DNA of 64,000 bases. Origin: Adiantum capillus-veneris (Eukaryota > Streptophyta > Polypodiopsida > Polypodiales > Pteridaceae). Each line of letters opens with the position of its first letter. Within the stretch, counting starts at the first letter, position 1. Location of the stretch: contig CM043966.1 in the NCBI GenBank assembly GCA_014529385.2, positions 36,434,739-36,498,738 on the forward strand, read 5' to 3'. The translations under genes and the position numbers were made by a program. Below the pieces are notes generated by a model. It was not told the origin of the DNA. It did not search any database and saw only the letters and a program-made list of their open reading frames with translations. Below are positions 53,085-63,303 of the stretch, piece after piece.

Positions 53085-53924
53085 CTATGGAGTCCTGATC
53101 ACCTCAATGCCAACAAAGTAGCGCAACTCGCCTAAATCTTTCATTTCAAACTCCTGTTTGAGAAGACCCTTCACATGGTCAATCTCCATAGCATTGTCAC
53201 CGACAATAATAAGGTCATCTACATATATGGTAATGACCACAATCCCCACATCACTCTCACGTACATAGAGTGAATGATCAGCATGAGCTCTCCTAAAACC
53301 AATACTGACAAGATACTTGGCAATCCTGTCATACCATGCTCTAGAGCCCTGCTTCAAACCATACAAAGCTTTGAGAAGTCTGCATACATAATCTGGGTAA
53401 CCTGGATCGACATAACCAGGTGGCTGATCCATATACACTTCCTCTTGCAACTCACCATTCAAGAAGGCATTCTTTACATCCATTTGATGCATAATCCATC
53501 CTCTAGATGCAGCCACTTCTATGACAGCTCTCACAGTCGTCATCTTTGCCACTGGAGCAAAGGTCTCCTCATAGTCTATGCCATACGTTTGTGCATAACT
53601 CTTTGCGACCAGCCTTGCCTTGTGACGCTCAATGTTACCATCAGTCTTATGCTTGGTTTTATACACCCATTTACAGCCAATAGCTTTCTTGCCACTTGGC
53701 AATGGCACCAACTCCCATGTGTCGTTTGCTTCCAATGCAGCCATCTCTTCATTCATTGCATCATCCCAATGCACATTTCCAACTGCATCCTCAAAACATG
53801 TGGGCTCCACATCCTGTATCACCTTAGCTATGTAGGCTTGGTGATGCGCTAGATACCCATCATAAGTCAATTTCTGAACTGGATTTCTGACTCTATTAGA
53901 TCTGCGCGGTCCTAGGTCACTCAT
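53085..53924 (-). pseudogene. Copia reverse transcriptase
   Basis: 279 codons. Blocks: RRSNRVRNPVQKLTYDGYL, NDTWELVPLPSGKKAIGCKW, VYKTKHKTDGNIERHKARLV, ETFAPVAKMTTVRAVIEVAA, MDVKNAFLNGELQEEVYMDQ, PPGY, YGLKQGSRAWYDR and TIYVDDLIIVGDN. All are canonical for copia, including the YVDD catalytic box and the D of MDVKNAFL. The end meets a TAG (RTP-stop-GVWLSQRQYALDML). Confidence 0.92.
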
Positions 53925-53953
53925 TTGCCCTCTAGCATCTTCTTGTACTTTCC

Positions 53954-55642
53954 TTACACCAGGTGTCCTGACAGCCGGAATTCCAAATTCCTCATCAAGA
54001 CTTTGTTCAGAACCACAGAATCATCTGAATCCATGTCTACATGTGAAAAACCTGATGATGCATCAGCCATAAAGGGAGGTTCATCAACCTTTTCCTTTCC
54101 TTTTCGTGATACATTCCCTGTACCTGTTGGTGGAGTAACCTGCGTACGTAGTCTACCATTCCATGGTTTCTCAACAGAGCCACGAGAAGAGGACTCTTGT
54201 GGTCCACTCAAAACCTGTGACTGTGGCCTCACATTTTGTACAACCACATCATCTTTTACATCAGCCCCAATAGTGCCATGTGCATTACTGTACCAGCTGA
54301 TCATCTCATCAAAGACTACATCTCTGCTCACTCGTAATTCTCGTGTAGTAGGATTGTAGCACCTGTACCCCTTTTGTTCAAGGGAATATCCCACAAGAAT
54401 ACATTTCTCTGCTTTAGGATCCAATTTCCTACGCAACTCATCTGGTACATGCATGTAAGCTATGCAGCCAAACACTTTCAAGTGTGCCAAATCAGGCTTT
54501 GTACCTGTAAACTTTTCCTCAGGTGTTACATCATGCACCGCAGCTGTAGGTGTCCTGTTCATAATGTACACAGCTGTATTTACGGCTTCAGCCCAGAAAT
54601 GATGAGGCATGTTCTTCTCATTCATCAATGCACGTGCAACCTCTGCAATGTGCCTGTTTTTCCTTTCTGCGACCCCATTCTGTTGTGGAGTATATCTGCA
54701 TGTAAACTGCCTGCGTATACCATGCATTCGTAGAAAATCTGAAAAATCATTGGAGAAGTACTCTCCCCCTCCATCTGACCTCAATGTCTTGATTTGCATA
54801 TCTGTCTCCTTCTCAATCATGACTTTGAAGTCTTGAGAGTGTCCAAACACTTCACTTTTGTTACGCATGAAGTAGACCCATACTTTCCTTGTATGGTCAT
54901 CAATGAAAGAGACATAATACCTGCAACCATGTATACTTGCAGTATCGGTTGGACCCCAAACATCTGTGTGCACCACCTCAAGTGGCTTTTTACATACATT
55001 GCGCTCATGTGGAAATGAGCCCTTTGACTGTTTTCCAAATTGGCATGCTGTACACACTTTATGCATACCATCCACCTTGAATTTGGGCAAACCTTTTACA
55101 ATCTGTTTTGATTGCATGCTGCGCAATCTCTGCTCATTGACATGGCCAATGCGTTTGTGCCAAATGTCAACATCAGCCACAACACCTGTGCCCTGTGCAA
55201 ATAATGCAGCTTTTACTTCAGGCATGTCTACATTTAGCGTAAACATTCTGCCCACACATTTGCCCTCTGTGATCAGCTTACAGCCATTCTGGAAATCTTC
55301 TACATAACAGCCATTTGGATTGAAGCGAACCTGCAAACCCTGCTCAACCATTTGTCCAACAGAAACAAGATTCTTTGTAATGTTTGGGACATGAAGTACA
55401 TCTGCTAAGTACTTTGATTTCCCACTCTTCGTATTTAGAGGTATGTCCCCTACATGAGCAATGGGGTGAGCTGTGTCATCTCCTGTCTGCACATAGCCTG
55501 ACACATCTGGTTTGCGCATATCTCTAAACCACTCTCCACGAGACGTCATGTGATTAGAGACACCTGAATCCACATACCAAACATCATCTTGGGTGGAATT
55601 CTCTGCAGTCATTGTATTCATTACATGCTGCATAACAAACAT
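53954..55642 (-). pseudogene. Copia protease and integrase
   Basis: 562 codons. Protease: DVWYVDSGVSNHMTS (triad D-S-G kept, next residue V). Zinc finger: WHKRIGHVNEQRLRSMQ and VCTACQFGKQSKGSFPH. Core: VHTDVWGPTDTASIHGCRYY, FIDDHTRKVWVYFMRNKSEV, TLRSDGGGEYFSNDFSDFL, YTPQQNGVAERKNRHIAEVA, with D, D and E of the D,D-35-E triad. C-terminal DLAHLKVFGCIAYMHVPDE. The frame is left near 54,005 by a one-base shift; the next frame (EEFGIPAVRTPG) leads to reverse transcriptase. Confidence 0.92.
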
Positions 55643-56596
55643 GCGCTAGTTTTTGCTGTCATCTGCATCTCTGCTAGTAGATGCATAGTTGCCCTGTTCT
55701 CTCTTTCCACTTGCTTTTCCCTTTGGACAATCACGTGACATATGACCTCTTTCACCACAAGTCCAACATTCTCTGCTATCTGGAGTATGTTGCTGCCTGC
55801 TTGATCCTGCACCACGACCTCTTTGACTCCCCCTGCCTTGAGACTGGTTTCCCCTGCCACCTGTATTGTTTTGATTTGATTGGCCTTCCAGAAATTGGCC
55901 CCTGCAACCCCTTGGGCCTCAACCATGACCTCTACCTCTACCTCTATTGGAGTTAGAATAGAAGGCCTGTTTAGAATTATTTCTGCCATGAGAAGAAGAT
56001 GTGTCAAGGTTCTTCTCCTCAAGAATAAGCATAGAAATCAAATCTTGGAACACGGGGATGTCGTCTCTTGCATTCATGGAAGACCTAAAATGTACATACT
56101 CATCTCCTAGACCATCCAAGCATGCACGGACAATGTCATCGTCTTCCACTGAGACTTTAATAGATCCAAGAGCCTCAATGATACTCTTGATCTTCAAGGA
56201 ATAATCATTGATTGTGAGGTTGTTCCTCTTAACCTGATTTAGCTCCGACTTTAGTTGAAGCTTCCTGGCCTTGGTGTTCACCTCGAACACTCTGCCTAAG
56301 TTTCTCCATGCAATGGCAGGGGTTTCAACATCCTGTAGATAGCCCATCATGCCATCTGTGATGCTCATAGAAAGCCAATACATCACTTTGCTCTGGCCTT
56401 GTTGCTAGTCCCTCAAAGCTTTCCTTTGTTCTGCTGTAGCATTTTCCTCGGGAATCTCTGGTTCCTTTTCATTGTCTCCTTCTACATAGTCCCAATAACC
56501 TTTTCCTTTTAGGAAATTTGTTATTCTGAACTTCCATGCAGGGTAGTTATTTTTCTCAAGCTTCTCAGTAACAATCTGACTGAAACCGTCAGACAT
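55643..56596 (-). pseudogene. Copia gag with CCHC zinc knuckle
   Basis: Same frame as protease-integrase. It starts MSDGFSQIVTEKLEKNNYPA, WKFRITNFLKGKGYWDYVEG, then after a TAG (56,405) VMYWLSMSITDGMMGYLQDV, AWRNLGRVFEVNTKARKLQL, IKSIIEALGSIKVSVEDDDI (UBN2-type gag), after a TGA (55,919) a Gly/Arg/Gln-rich part and the knuckle CWTCGERGHMSRDCPKGK. A last TAG (55,643) precedes protease. All three stops fit C-to-T. Confidence 0.9.
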
Positions 56597-56867
56597 CTTG
56601 AAGCACTAAGACAAAATAGCTACAATCTGCAAAAACCTGCAAATCTGCTGAACCTGCTACCGTGGTACCTGTAACGCTTTCTACACTCAACGAGTGTCCA
56701 CAATCAAGCGTACATACAACCACTGTACTTGTACAGTAAATCTCTGTATACTGCACTTTGGAGACCTGTTCAGAAACTTGTGCGAAAAACCCCTAAAATC
56801 TGGTTGTGGATTGCGAACGAAGGGATTGTGATGCTCTTTCTCTCTTAGCCTCTCTTGCCTGCACCAG

Positions 56868-56879
56868 GCTCTGATACCA
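56868..56879 (-). promoter_or_regulatory. Copia primer-binding site (tRNA-iMet)
   Basis: TGGTATCAGAGC on the minus strand, directly after the 5' LTR end TTTACA: exact match to the plant initiator-Met site. Confidence 0.95.
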
Positions 56880-57201
56880 TGTAAAGAATGAGGATGCAAG
56901 AGAGCTACACAAGACAAGCACAAAGCACACAGAGATGGAAAGCTTCTTCTTCTTCTTCACAGAAAAGAGAGTACAAAATGACTACGTGCTAAAGCTGAAA
57001 AGTAGCACATATGTACATGCGGTCACTAAGTGTGAACTCGCTAGAAGCGTACTGGGCTGGCACTATAAGTGTAGTCCAGCTGTAGAATCACTGGCAAAGA
57101 TCCTCCGTGTCGGTCACCTAACGCGCCAGTGAGTAAATGCCGTAAGCGGCCAAGACCCGTAGTGGATGCCAGCTCAAGGTGTAGAGCTCGACATCTCAAC
57201 A
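56880..57201 (-). mobile_element. Copia 5' LTR (outer right)
   Basis: 322 bp, complete, same borders as the outer left LTR. Confidence 0.92.
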
Positions 57202-57275
57202 CGGGTTAATCCCTGGGCTATAGAGAGGCAATTTGAAGTGTGCTGGGTTTGATCCCCTTTCCCCATTTTCAACGT

Positions 57276-57844
57276 GACATATTTTTTTATGATCATAATG
57301 TCACACCTAGGCGAAATGGATATGGTAATCTATGTCTGGTTCACTCACCAACCTTGGAGAGTTTGGAGTGGCCTAAGCCAGACAGTGCCTTGATTGCAGC
57401 AACCAAAAGGAGAATCAAGGTGGATGTGCCAGCAGCAATGAAGTGCACCTATGGTTCCCATAAAGCCACAGTAACATGGTTTATGTCTCGAGTCATGTGT
57501 TTGTGTTTATATTTTGAATTCAGAGTGTTCATAGGACACCAACAATGTGGACTTGCAAAGGGGTAAGTGCAATCAATGGGTTTCTTGCAACAATTGGATG
57601 GGAAACTAAGGTGGTCAACCACCAGGGAGATAGAATCAAGTGCTTTGTAGTTGCTGACAAGGTGGTGTTCAGATACCATATTGCAAAGCAAAGCTTGTTG
57701 GTGGTCTTCCCCTATAGAAGATGGAAGCTGACGGTGGGAGAATGGGAGGCACTAGACTCTGAGGTTGCTTCTAGAGAATCAGTTGACCTGCAAATACATC
57801 ACCACGATGATGCAATGCACCACATTACAGTGAACACTCACTGA
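57276..57844 (+). pseudogene. Continuation of the disrupted plus-strand gene
   Basis: The frame reads FFYDHNVTPRRNGYGNLCLV, HSPTLESLEWPKPDSALIAA, TKRRIKVDVPAAMKCTYGSH and ends near a strong donor (AAAGGG|GTAAGT, 57,562). The next frame has VFRYHIAKQSLLVVFPYRRW and KLTVGEWEALDSEVAS, ending at 57,844. It follows the right LTR and target duplication directly; joining to the exon ending 41,549 needs one extra base in a run of seven T. Family unknown. Confidence 0.45.
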
Positions 57845-58236
57845 CATCTTAGTCACCTTCGCGAGTAGCTTAATCTCAAATATATCTTGCCCAAGCAATA
57901 TCTCTTTGTAATCAATGAAAAGATTGTGCTCCAGGAAAGAGAAGAGCTTTCTGTGTGAGAACATTCCATTTCCGCGATGTGTTTTTGTAAAAGCTTGTAA
58001 CTGACATGGATTTTATCCACATTAATACATACAGTGTTTTGAATCTCATTGCTACGCATACTTGTTTATTCTCAGCTTGTTCTAGTTTTTGATTGAAACG
58101 TGCAATTTATTTGTTGTGGAGCACAAATGTTTTCAATGTTGGTGTCTTTCAATGCTTTGTCGCGTGATTTTGTTTAAAATTAGAGTTTTAAGCTATTTTG
58201 ACATTAACTAAAGTGCTTTTAAAAAGTGACTTTGGG
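57845..58236. other. Intergenic, no gene seen
   Basis: AT-rich spacer between the disrupted gene and the next promoter. Confidence 0.35.
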
Positions 58237-58244
58237 TATATAAG
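58237..58244 (+). promoter_or_regulatory. TATA box
   Basis: TATATAAG, 94 bp before the ATG at 58,331, with a CT-rich leader between: a normal plant core promoter arrangement. Confidence 0.6.
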
Positions 58245-58330
58245 TGACTTTATAGTTTTTAAACTTCATTTCTCACATTCACAAAACTCTAGCTCTAAGC
58301 TCTCTTTGCATCTTCTTCGGGAACGAACCC

Positions 58331-59041
58331 ATGGTAACATCTACTGATGCAGTTCTGACACAATTAGAAAAGGTAGGACTTGCAGATCGAGCACATGAAC
58401 TACTCGGTGTGTTAGAGGGGACAATTGACATGCATGCCACTGCCAACCTTCATGCAGAGGCATTCAGAAGCTTTCTTGACTACATGGCGTAGCATATGGA
58501 GGAATATGCCATAATCTTTGAGGGATCCGACACGGCGTGGTTTCTAGTGGATTTCTTGAAGCATCTCTATGCAGCTGACAAAAACTTCCGGTCTAGGTTG
58601 TTGAGGTTTATTAAAGGCCTCATGGAACGGGACTTCAAGATAAAGGATGAGGATAATCTCGTGGATTTGGGCATGGGGTGCATAGGCACCCAATTTATTT
58701 CATGGGACATGGTTCTGGCATTACTTGTGCTTGAGGGCATGGACAAGGGAAAATTAAAGGAAAAGGTCAACCAAAGACCTCCTGTGACCATTGTGGAGGA
58801 ATCAAATGAAGTTATCGAAGAGATAGATGAGCAAGCCAAAGCATTTTTGGCACTCGTACTCTTGCAAGATCCCAGCGCCAATGAGGAGGAAGATCGAATG
58901 ATAGAGGGAGATGAGGTGTTGGAAGAGGTCCAGGACCTCCAAATTCTCACATTGCATCCAGTAGTGGTGGATAATTGTCAGTTTCTGTTCCTTGACAACA
59001 TTGCCAAAGTGTTAGGACTTAGAGAAGATGAGTCATTTTGA
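58331..59041 (+). pseudogene. Unknown acidic protein, one internal stop
   Basis: ATG at 58,331 opens VTSTDAVLTQLEKVGLADRA, HELLGVLEGTIDMHATANLH and FRSFLDYMA, then a TAG at 58,490-58,492; the same frame goes on as HMEEYAIIFEGSDTAWFLVD, KNFRSRLLRFIKGLMERDFK and an acidic part (VEESNEVIEEIDEQAKAFL, NEEEDRMIEGDEVLEEVQD) to TGA at 59,039-59,041, 236 codons in all. The single stop in a long frame with its own TATA box makes this the best gene candidate in the window, either recently dead or translated from the Met at 58,496. No family recognised. Confidence 0.55.
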
Positions 59042-59169
59042 GTGCTTGCTATCTATGCGGGCATGAAGGATCCTAGTGGAAAGGAAGAGAAAATCAATTT
59101 CAAATTGATTTTGAAGACCAAGATCTCCTAGCAAGCCTCTCTTTCCTCCCCTATAAAAACAAACAACAG

Positions 59170-59841
59170 TTGGTGCAAATAGTAGCCAGTACGCTAGTGG
59201 AAATAAAATCATGTGCCTCTTTCTACGGAAGCGTATCGAAGAGCGCATTTCATCCACACAAACCACTGATTGCTATTGGTAGAGATGATCAATCTAGCAT
59301 CGATCTTACAAAGAAAAATCTTGCAGAGATGGATGAAGAAACTAAGGTAAATAAATGTTAACCTGGTAGAATTTATAGTATTCCTTACTACACAAGTGTT
59401 AATATCAATTAAAATGCTTTGCAAACGGCTTATCATGTTGATAAGTTCGCAATGTGTACTGGAGGTTCACTCAAAGTCTCCACGGGTAGGGATAGCTCTC
59501 TTTGGAACTACCTGAGCCATCTGGGGCCATCGATTCTTAGAGTTTCTCACACAAAGTTCTCCAAGAATGGTTCTGTAGAGCTGCTAAAGTGTAAAGCAGT
59601 AAGTGGCATACTCACTGAAGATTCTCTCACCTCAAACGCTCACAAATGTATATTGGTGGACCGAGAGACAACATTGTATGCCTTTACAAGAAAACACCCA
59701 GGCTTGGTCCTCTCCCACTGCACCTTGAGCCTAGGTCAAAGGTTGACAAACCCAGAGGAAATTGTAAAATCCCTTGGCATCAAGTCAGCCATTCGCCCAA
59801 TACCCAAAGATGTAATTCGTAGAAAAACCAATCGACCATGA
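59170..59841 (+). pseudogene. Downstream exons of the same or a neighbouring unknown gene
   Basis: Frame 59,170-59,361 reads VEIKSCASFYGSVSKSAFHP, HKPLIAIGRDDQSSIDLTKK, then an AAG|GTAAAT donor-like site. Frame 59,419-59,841 reads YHVDKFAMCTGGSLKVSTGR, DSSLWNYLSHLGPSILRVSH, LVDRETTLYAFTRKHPGLVL and ends RRKTNRP. The last frame is followed 16 bp later by AATAAA. No domain recognised; plausibly 3' exons of the gene starting 58,331. Confidence 0.45.
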
Positions 59842-59856
59842 TGTAATATCCGATTC

Positions 59857-59862
59857 AATAAA
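59857..59862 (+). terminator. Polyadenylation signal
   Basis: AATAAA, 16 bp after the stop at 59,841, followed by T-rich DNA. Confidence 0.5.
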
Positions 59863-59942
59863 GACTAAATGTTTTTGTCAATGATTTTTGTCACCATTTA
59901 GTACTTGTTTTTAATTCATATTGTTCATCTTCGAGACGCCCT

Positions 59943-59956
59943 CCCCCCCCCCCCCC
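59943..59956. repeat. Poly-C tract (14 C)
   Basis: Third long G/C homopolymer of the window after 36,258 and 39,960. Confidence 0.9.
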
Positions 59957-60347
59957 GATCGCCCCGGTGGCTGCATGTTCGAGGTTCTGTGCACGTGTGT
60001 GCCTCGGTGGGTGAAAATGGAGCCATGATGGTGAACTTAATTTTAACATATCCAAAAATTCAAATACTTATAAAAAAAAATGTAAAAAATTAAAATTGAA
60101 CAATTGCACAAAATGGTAGAAATTTGCCATTTGATATTATAGAAAAAGATTACAAATCTCATGAAGAGAGAGTACATGGGACAAACTACATCTTATGAAG
60201 GTATCCTTCATTTATTAAATTTATTGCTAAGGCTAAATCCGTATTTTTTTAAGTTACACGCTTTGCATGAGCCATACAGCAGACACCATCTTGAAAAAGC
60301 TGCACCAAAATGTCTTCGGCGGCATCTTGTAGGGCCAGTAAAGCTGC

Positions 60348-60440
60348 GTGTTGTTGGTGGTGGTGGAGGAACTGCCTACCTAGCCCATCTTCGCTTGTTT
60401 GTGTTGTTGGTGGTGGTGGAGGAACCGCCTACCTAGCCCA
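60348..60440. repeat. 53-bp tandem duplication with (GGT)n
   Basis: GTGTTGTTGGTGGTGGTGGA at 60,348 and 60,401, each followed by GGAAC.GCCTACCTAGCCCAT. One C/T difference. Confidence 0.9.
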
Positions 60441-60543
60441 TTGAGGAGGATCGTCTTTGTAATTTTTTCCTCCTCTCCTCTTGGGTTTGTTGCTCTTCTG
60501 GTGTAACCTTGTCCATTTTTCTTTTTGCACATTGTTTGGCTCT

Positions 60544-61134
60544 CTAAGGGATTTTTGAAGGCTTTGAGCTCCCAGTCTTTGCTTGTTGGCTGGCTTGAGC
60601 TCTATCTTGTGCCGCCTTCTTCTCTGCCTCTGCTCCTGCTTGTAAGTTGGTCAAATGAGCTCTCTCGGCCTCAGCTCTCTGCCTTTCCTCTTGCTCTCTC
60701 TGTTTTCTCTGCTCTTCTTGTACTCTAAGGGCTTTCTTCTCAGCTGCCTCTTTTGATTTAGATATCGGGTGGCTTGGTATTACCTTGATTACTATTTCTT
60801 TGATTTGCGGTGGAAACTTTTGTGGCATAGTATGTGGGGTGGCCTGAGCACCAGTTGTTGTGGCAAGAGGCAATTGCGGCGGATTTTCAAGAGGACCTTG
60901 ATATTCCTCTTTTGTTTTTCTAGTTTCTCGCGTTGCTCTGTGAAGAGGTGAATTCGGTGGGGGATCTGGAAGAGGTGTACGAGTGCCATGGGTTATATTG
61001 CCAAGACCTTCAAATATGTGTCGCATGTTGCTTAGATCATCTGGATTTGATGATTGGGGAGGCTCTTGGGTGTTTGGAGCGGGCTGGGGCACTAGTTTAT
61101 CCACTTGTGGTCGGGGATGTGGATTTGAAGCCAT
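60544..61134 (-). CDS. Charged Ala/Glu-rich coiled-coil protein, unknown
   Basis: 196 codons, uninterrupted, ATG at 61,134 (MASNPHPRPQVDKLVPQP). The first half is Pro/Asn-rich and disordered (DPPPNSPLHRATRETRKTKE), the second a highly charged helix (KEAAEKKALRVQEEQRKQR, EEERQRAEAERAHLTNL-like, QDRAQASQQAKTGSSKP). No domain. It is one of few unbroken frames here, but simple composition keeps frames open. It lies on the same strand as copy M to its right and could be a second ORF of that element or independent. Confidence 0.4.
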   Translation of the reverse strand: MASNPHPRPQVDKLVPQPAPNTQEPPQSSNPDDLSNMRHIFEGLGNITHGTRTPLPDPPPNSPLHRATRETRKTKEEYQGPLENPPQLPLATTTGAQATPHTMPQKFPPQIKEIVIKVIPSHPISKSKEAAEKKALRVQEEQRKQREQEERQRAEAERAHLTNLQAGAEAEKKAAQDRAQASQQAKTGSSKPSKIP

Positions 61135-62567
61135 AGATTCTACATGGGGTTCCGACTGCAGATTTTATGTGGTGTGAGTGGCTGTGGTGGTATTGTTGTG
61201 CGTAGTGCCAGTCTGCTCGTGTGAATCGTCCATGTGGTGCAAGATGTGAATGTGTGTGCGTATGTTCTCGAGTGGATCTTCTAGAATGTGCAAACAAGAA
61301 ATGAACTTCAAGTTGTGAGTTTTGACTCGTAAAGTACTACTTCTAATAAAAAACTTAAAAACTCAATAATATCATTAAAATTCCAAAATTATCAAAATTT
61401 GTTACATGAAACCACTGATTGGAGCATCAACAAATCATGTGGCATTAGAATGTATGCTTAATATGGGAATGGTTAGTGTCAGAAATTTATTGGTTTTCCA
61501 CCCAACGTCTACCATTTCATCGTCTTATCGCCAACCACCGTCAAAATTGATCTTTTGCACTAGAAGCATGATATGATTGCGATCGCCTGATGCTAACCAC
61601 TTTCTCTATTTTGCATTTCAAGCTTCTTTGCAATCTAGTCTTCTTCCTTTCTCTTCTCGCTAAAACTCTGTAGAACCAATTGAATATTTCGTGTAGAGCA
61701 TTGCTCTTTTTCCTCCCACCACCATGCCTTGTATTTTTAAAATACATTGCTTTTGCTTGATAGTGTGAGCGCTCCTTGGCTACTCCAAATGCCCAATGAG
61801 CCGAATGTGTCGAGAAAAAATGAGCTACGAGCAAAAAGAATATGCTGCACAAATATAAACCTTTAGTTCAAACACTAATGTTTTTTTACTGCAAAGACAA
61901 AGTGGTCAACCCACCATGTAATGTGTTATGTGTGTCTCCCCCCAGGCATACACCATTTGCGTTGTGAAACTATTGAATACAAACTTTAAAGTGGATATCT
62001 CAGCAGAAGTTAGATTTTCCTTTTCAAGCAAACAAAAAATATCATCTACAGACTGCCACACACGAGCACACTTAATTCCTAGGGCTGCTCTATAGGTGGC
62101 AATGTCACACACCTTTTTCCACAATTGAAACTCATTGGGACTTTGGGAGTTAGAATAATCTGAAAGCATATGCTTAGCTTTACTACCACCCATACATATT
62201 TTATTAGGACGATCTTCTGTACTTCCAGATGCCTTCATATCCTTTGATAGCTCTACTGCACCGCCATGCAGGCCAACGCTTGATAGAATAGATTTAAGCT
62301 CTTTGATACACTCTTCCCTTCTTTTCACAGGCTCCATATTCCAACAATAATTAATATGGAGCATCAACAACTTGTCAAGAATTCATAGACGGGCATGAAG
62401 AGTGCGCACACATGCACATTTATTAGAGGAATCGGTAGAATAGGATCCCATTTGGATTGTCCATGTCTCGATTAGGGGGTACACTCTGGTTACAACTGAG
62501 GATACCTTGAAACCATTGTTGGAGTGCTTTACCCACTGTTTGTGTAGTGATCACACCTTTTGTAGAA

Positions 62568-62651
62568 TTGACTACAGCTTTTCCACCCTTACCCTTACCT
62601 TTCGCAGAGTTGACTGTAGCTTTTCCACCCTTACCCTTACCCTTGCCCTCA
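62568..62651. repeat. 42-bp in-frame duplication (14-residue KGKGKGGK repeat)
   Basis: Two units of KGKGKGGKATVNSA / KGKGKGGKAVVNST on the minus strand, preceded by further KGKGKGGK. A basic Gly-Lys stretch inserted between the C-x2-C-like part and the rest of copy M. Copy P has KGRGKGSG at a different place (exon 2). Confidence 0.8.
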
Positions 62652-63147
62652 GTGCCTAATGAGACTTTACTATGGCAGCAATAAATGTATGGAAAGATGG
62701 TCATTGCATCTTGCTTGCATCCTAACATACACTTGAGAGTTTCAAGTTTCTTGCCAAATGCCACTCCACTTGGAACGTACCCAGACCTGAAACCTACAAT
62801 CGGTGTCCTTCTTGTTGTTGCAGAATGACGTCAACGATTGGGGTGTGATTAAAATACCATTTGAGAGACTCATGTGTCTCATGTGGGAGATGAAAAGATG
62901 CCAGCCACCAAATATTCTTCTCGAACTGAACACCTAAACAGGTGTTTCCCTTCTCGCTAGCATTTAGCTCAACATCAACACCCACCAAGGCTCTTTTCAT
63001 AAGCGTAATTCTTACCCTTTCAAGCCGTTGACCTTTGACACTCTGGCGCTCGTCAAGCTTCATCATAAATTTGCCATCACACTCTTCTTGTGTCAACCCA
63101 TAAAATCTGATCATTGACTCCTGGAGCTTAAACAAGTCAACATAGAC

Positions 63148-63303
63148 ATTATTGAACTCGTTGTAACAAAAGATTTGTTCTCTTCTAATGGCAGGACATC
63201 CTCCACATATTGAAATCCACCCAACATTATTGAACTCGTTGTAACAAAAGATTTGTTCTCTTCTAATGGCAGGACATCCTCCACATATTGAAATCCACCC
63301 AAC
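63148..63303. repeat. 78-bp in-frame tandem duplication in copy M
   Basis: ATTATTGAACTCGTTGTAAC at 63,148 and 63,226. The protein repeats 26 residues (starting LGGFQYVEDVLPLEENKSF) exactly. Perfect identity means it is very recent relative to the decay of the gene. Confidence 0.9.

Larger units (their letters stand above)
48103..57201 (-). mobile_element. Ty1/copia retrotransposon, minus strand, with amplified 3' end
   Basis: Identical 322-bp LTR borders (TGTAAAGAATG..CTCAACA) at 48,103-48,424 and 56,880-57,201, target duplication CGGGT at 48,098-48,102 and 57,202-57,206. Minus-strand order after the primer site: gag, zinc knuckle, protease, integrase, reverse transcriptase, RNase H, polypurine tract: copia. 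One long frame is broken by stops (56,405 TAG; 55,919 TGA; 55,643 TAG; about 53,086 TAG) and a frameshift near 54,005. By eye the outer LTRs differ at about eight bases, so it is fairly young. The 3' part is repeated as five LTR-RNase H modules. Confidence 0.9.
41550..57271 (+). mobile_element. Long-LTR gag-only retrotransposon (TR-GAG/LARD-like), itself interrupted
   Basis: Two direct repeats of about 2.5 kb, 41,550-44,128 and 45,717-48,102 plus 57,207-57,271, flank a 1.6-kb interior that encodes gag but no pol. A primer-like TGGTGCCCCCACTGAGGA follows the left repeat. ACGT precedes the left end (41,546) and follows the right end (57,272), a 4-bp target duplication. Gag-only elements with terminal repeats are described in plants as TR-GAG elements; without pol it would need another element's enzymes. 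The copia element at 48,103-57,201 lies in its 3' LTR. Confidence 0.7.

Noticed and set aside
53274-53852. 192-codon plus-strand frame over copia reverse transcriptase
   Set aside because: Shadow of the well-supported minus-strand reverse transcriptase.
62568-62651. CCCTTACCCTTACC as interstitial telomere repeat
   Set aside because: It is part of a 42-bp coding duplication (Lys-Gly repeat) and lacks the plant telomere unit.
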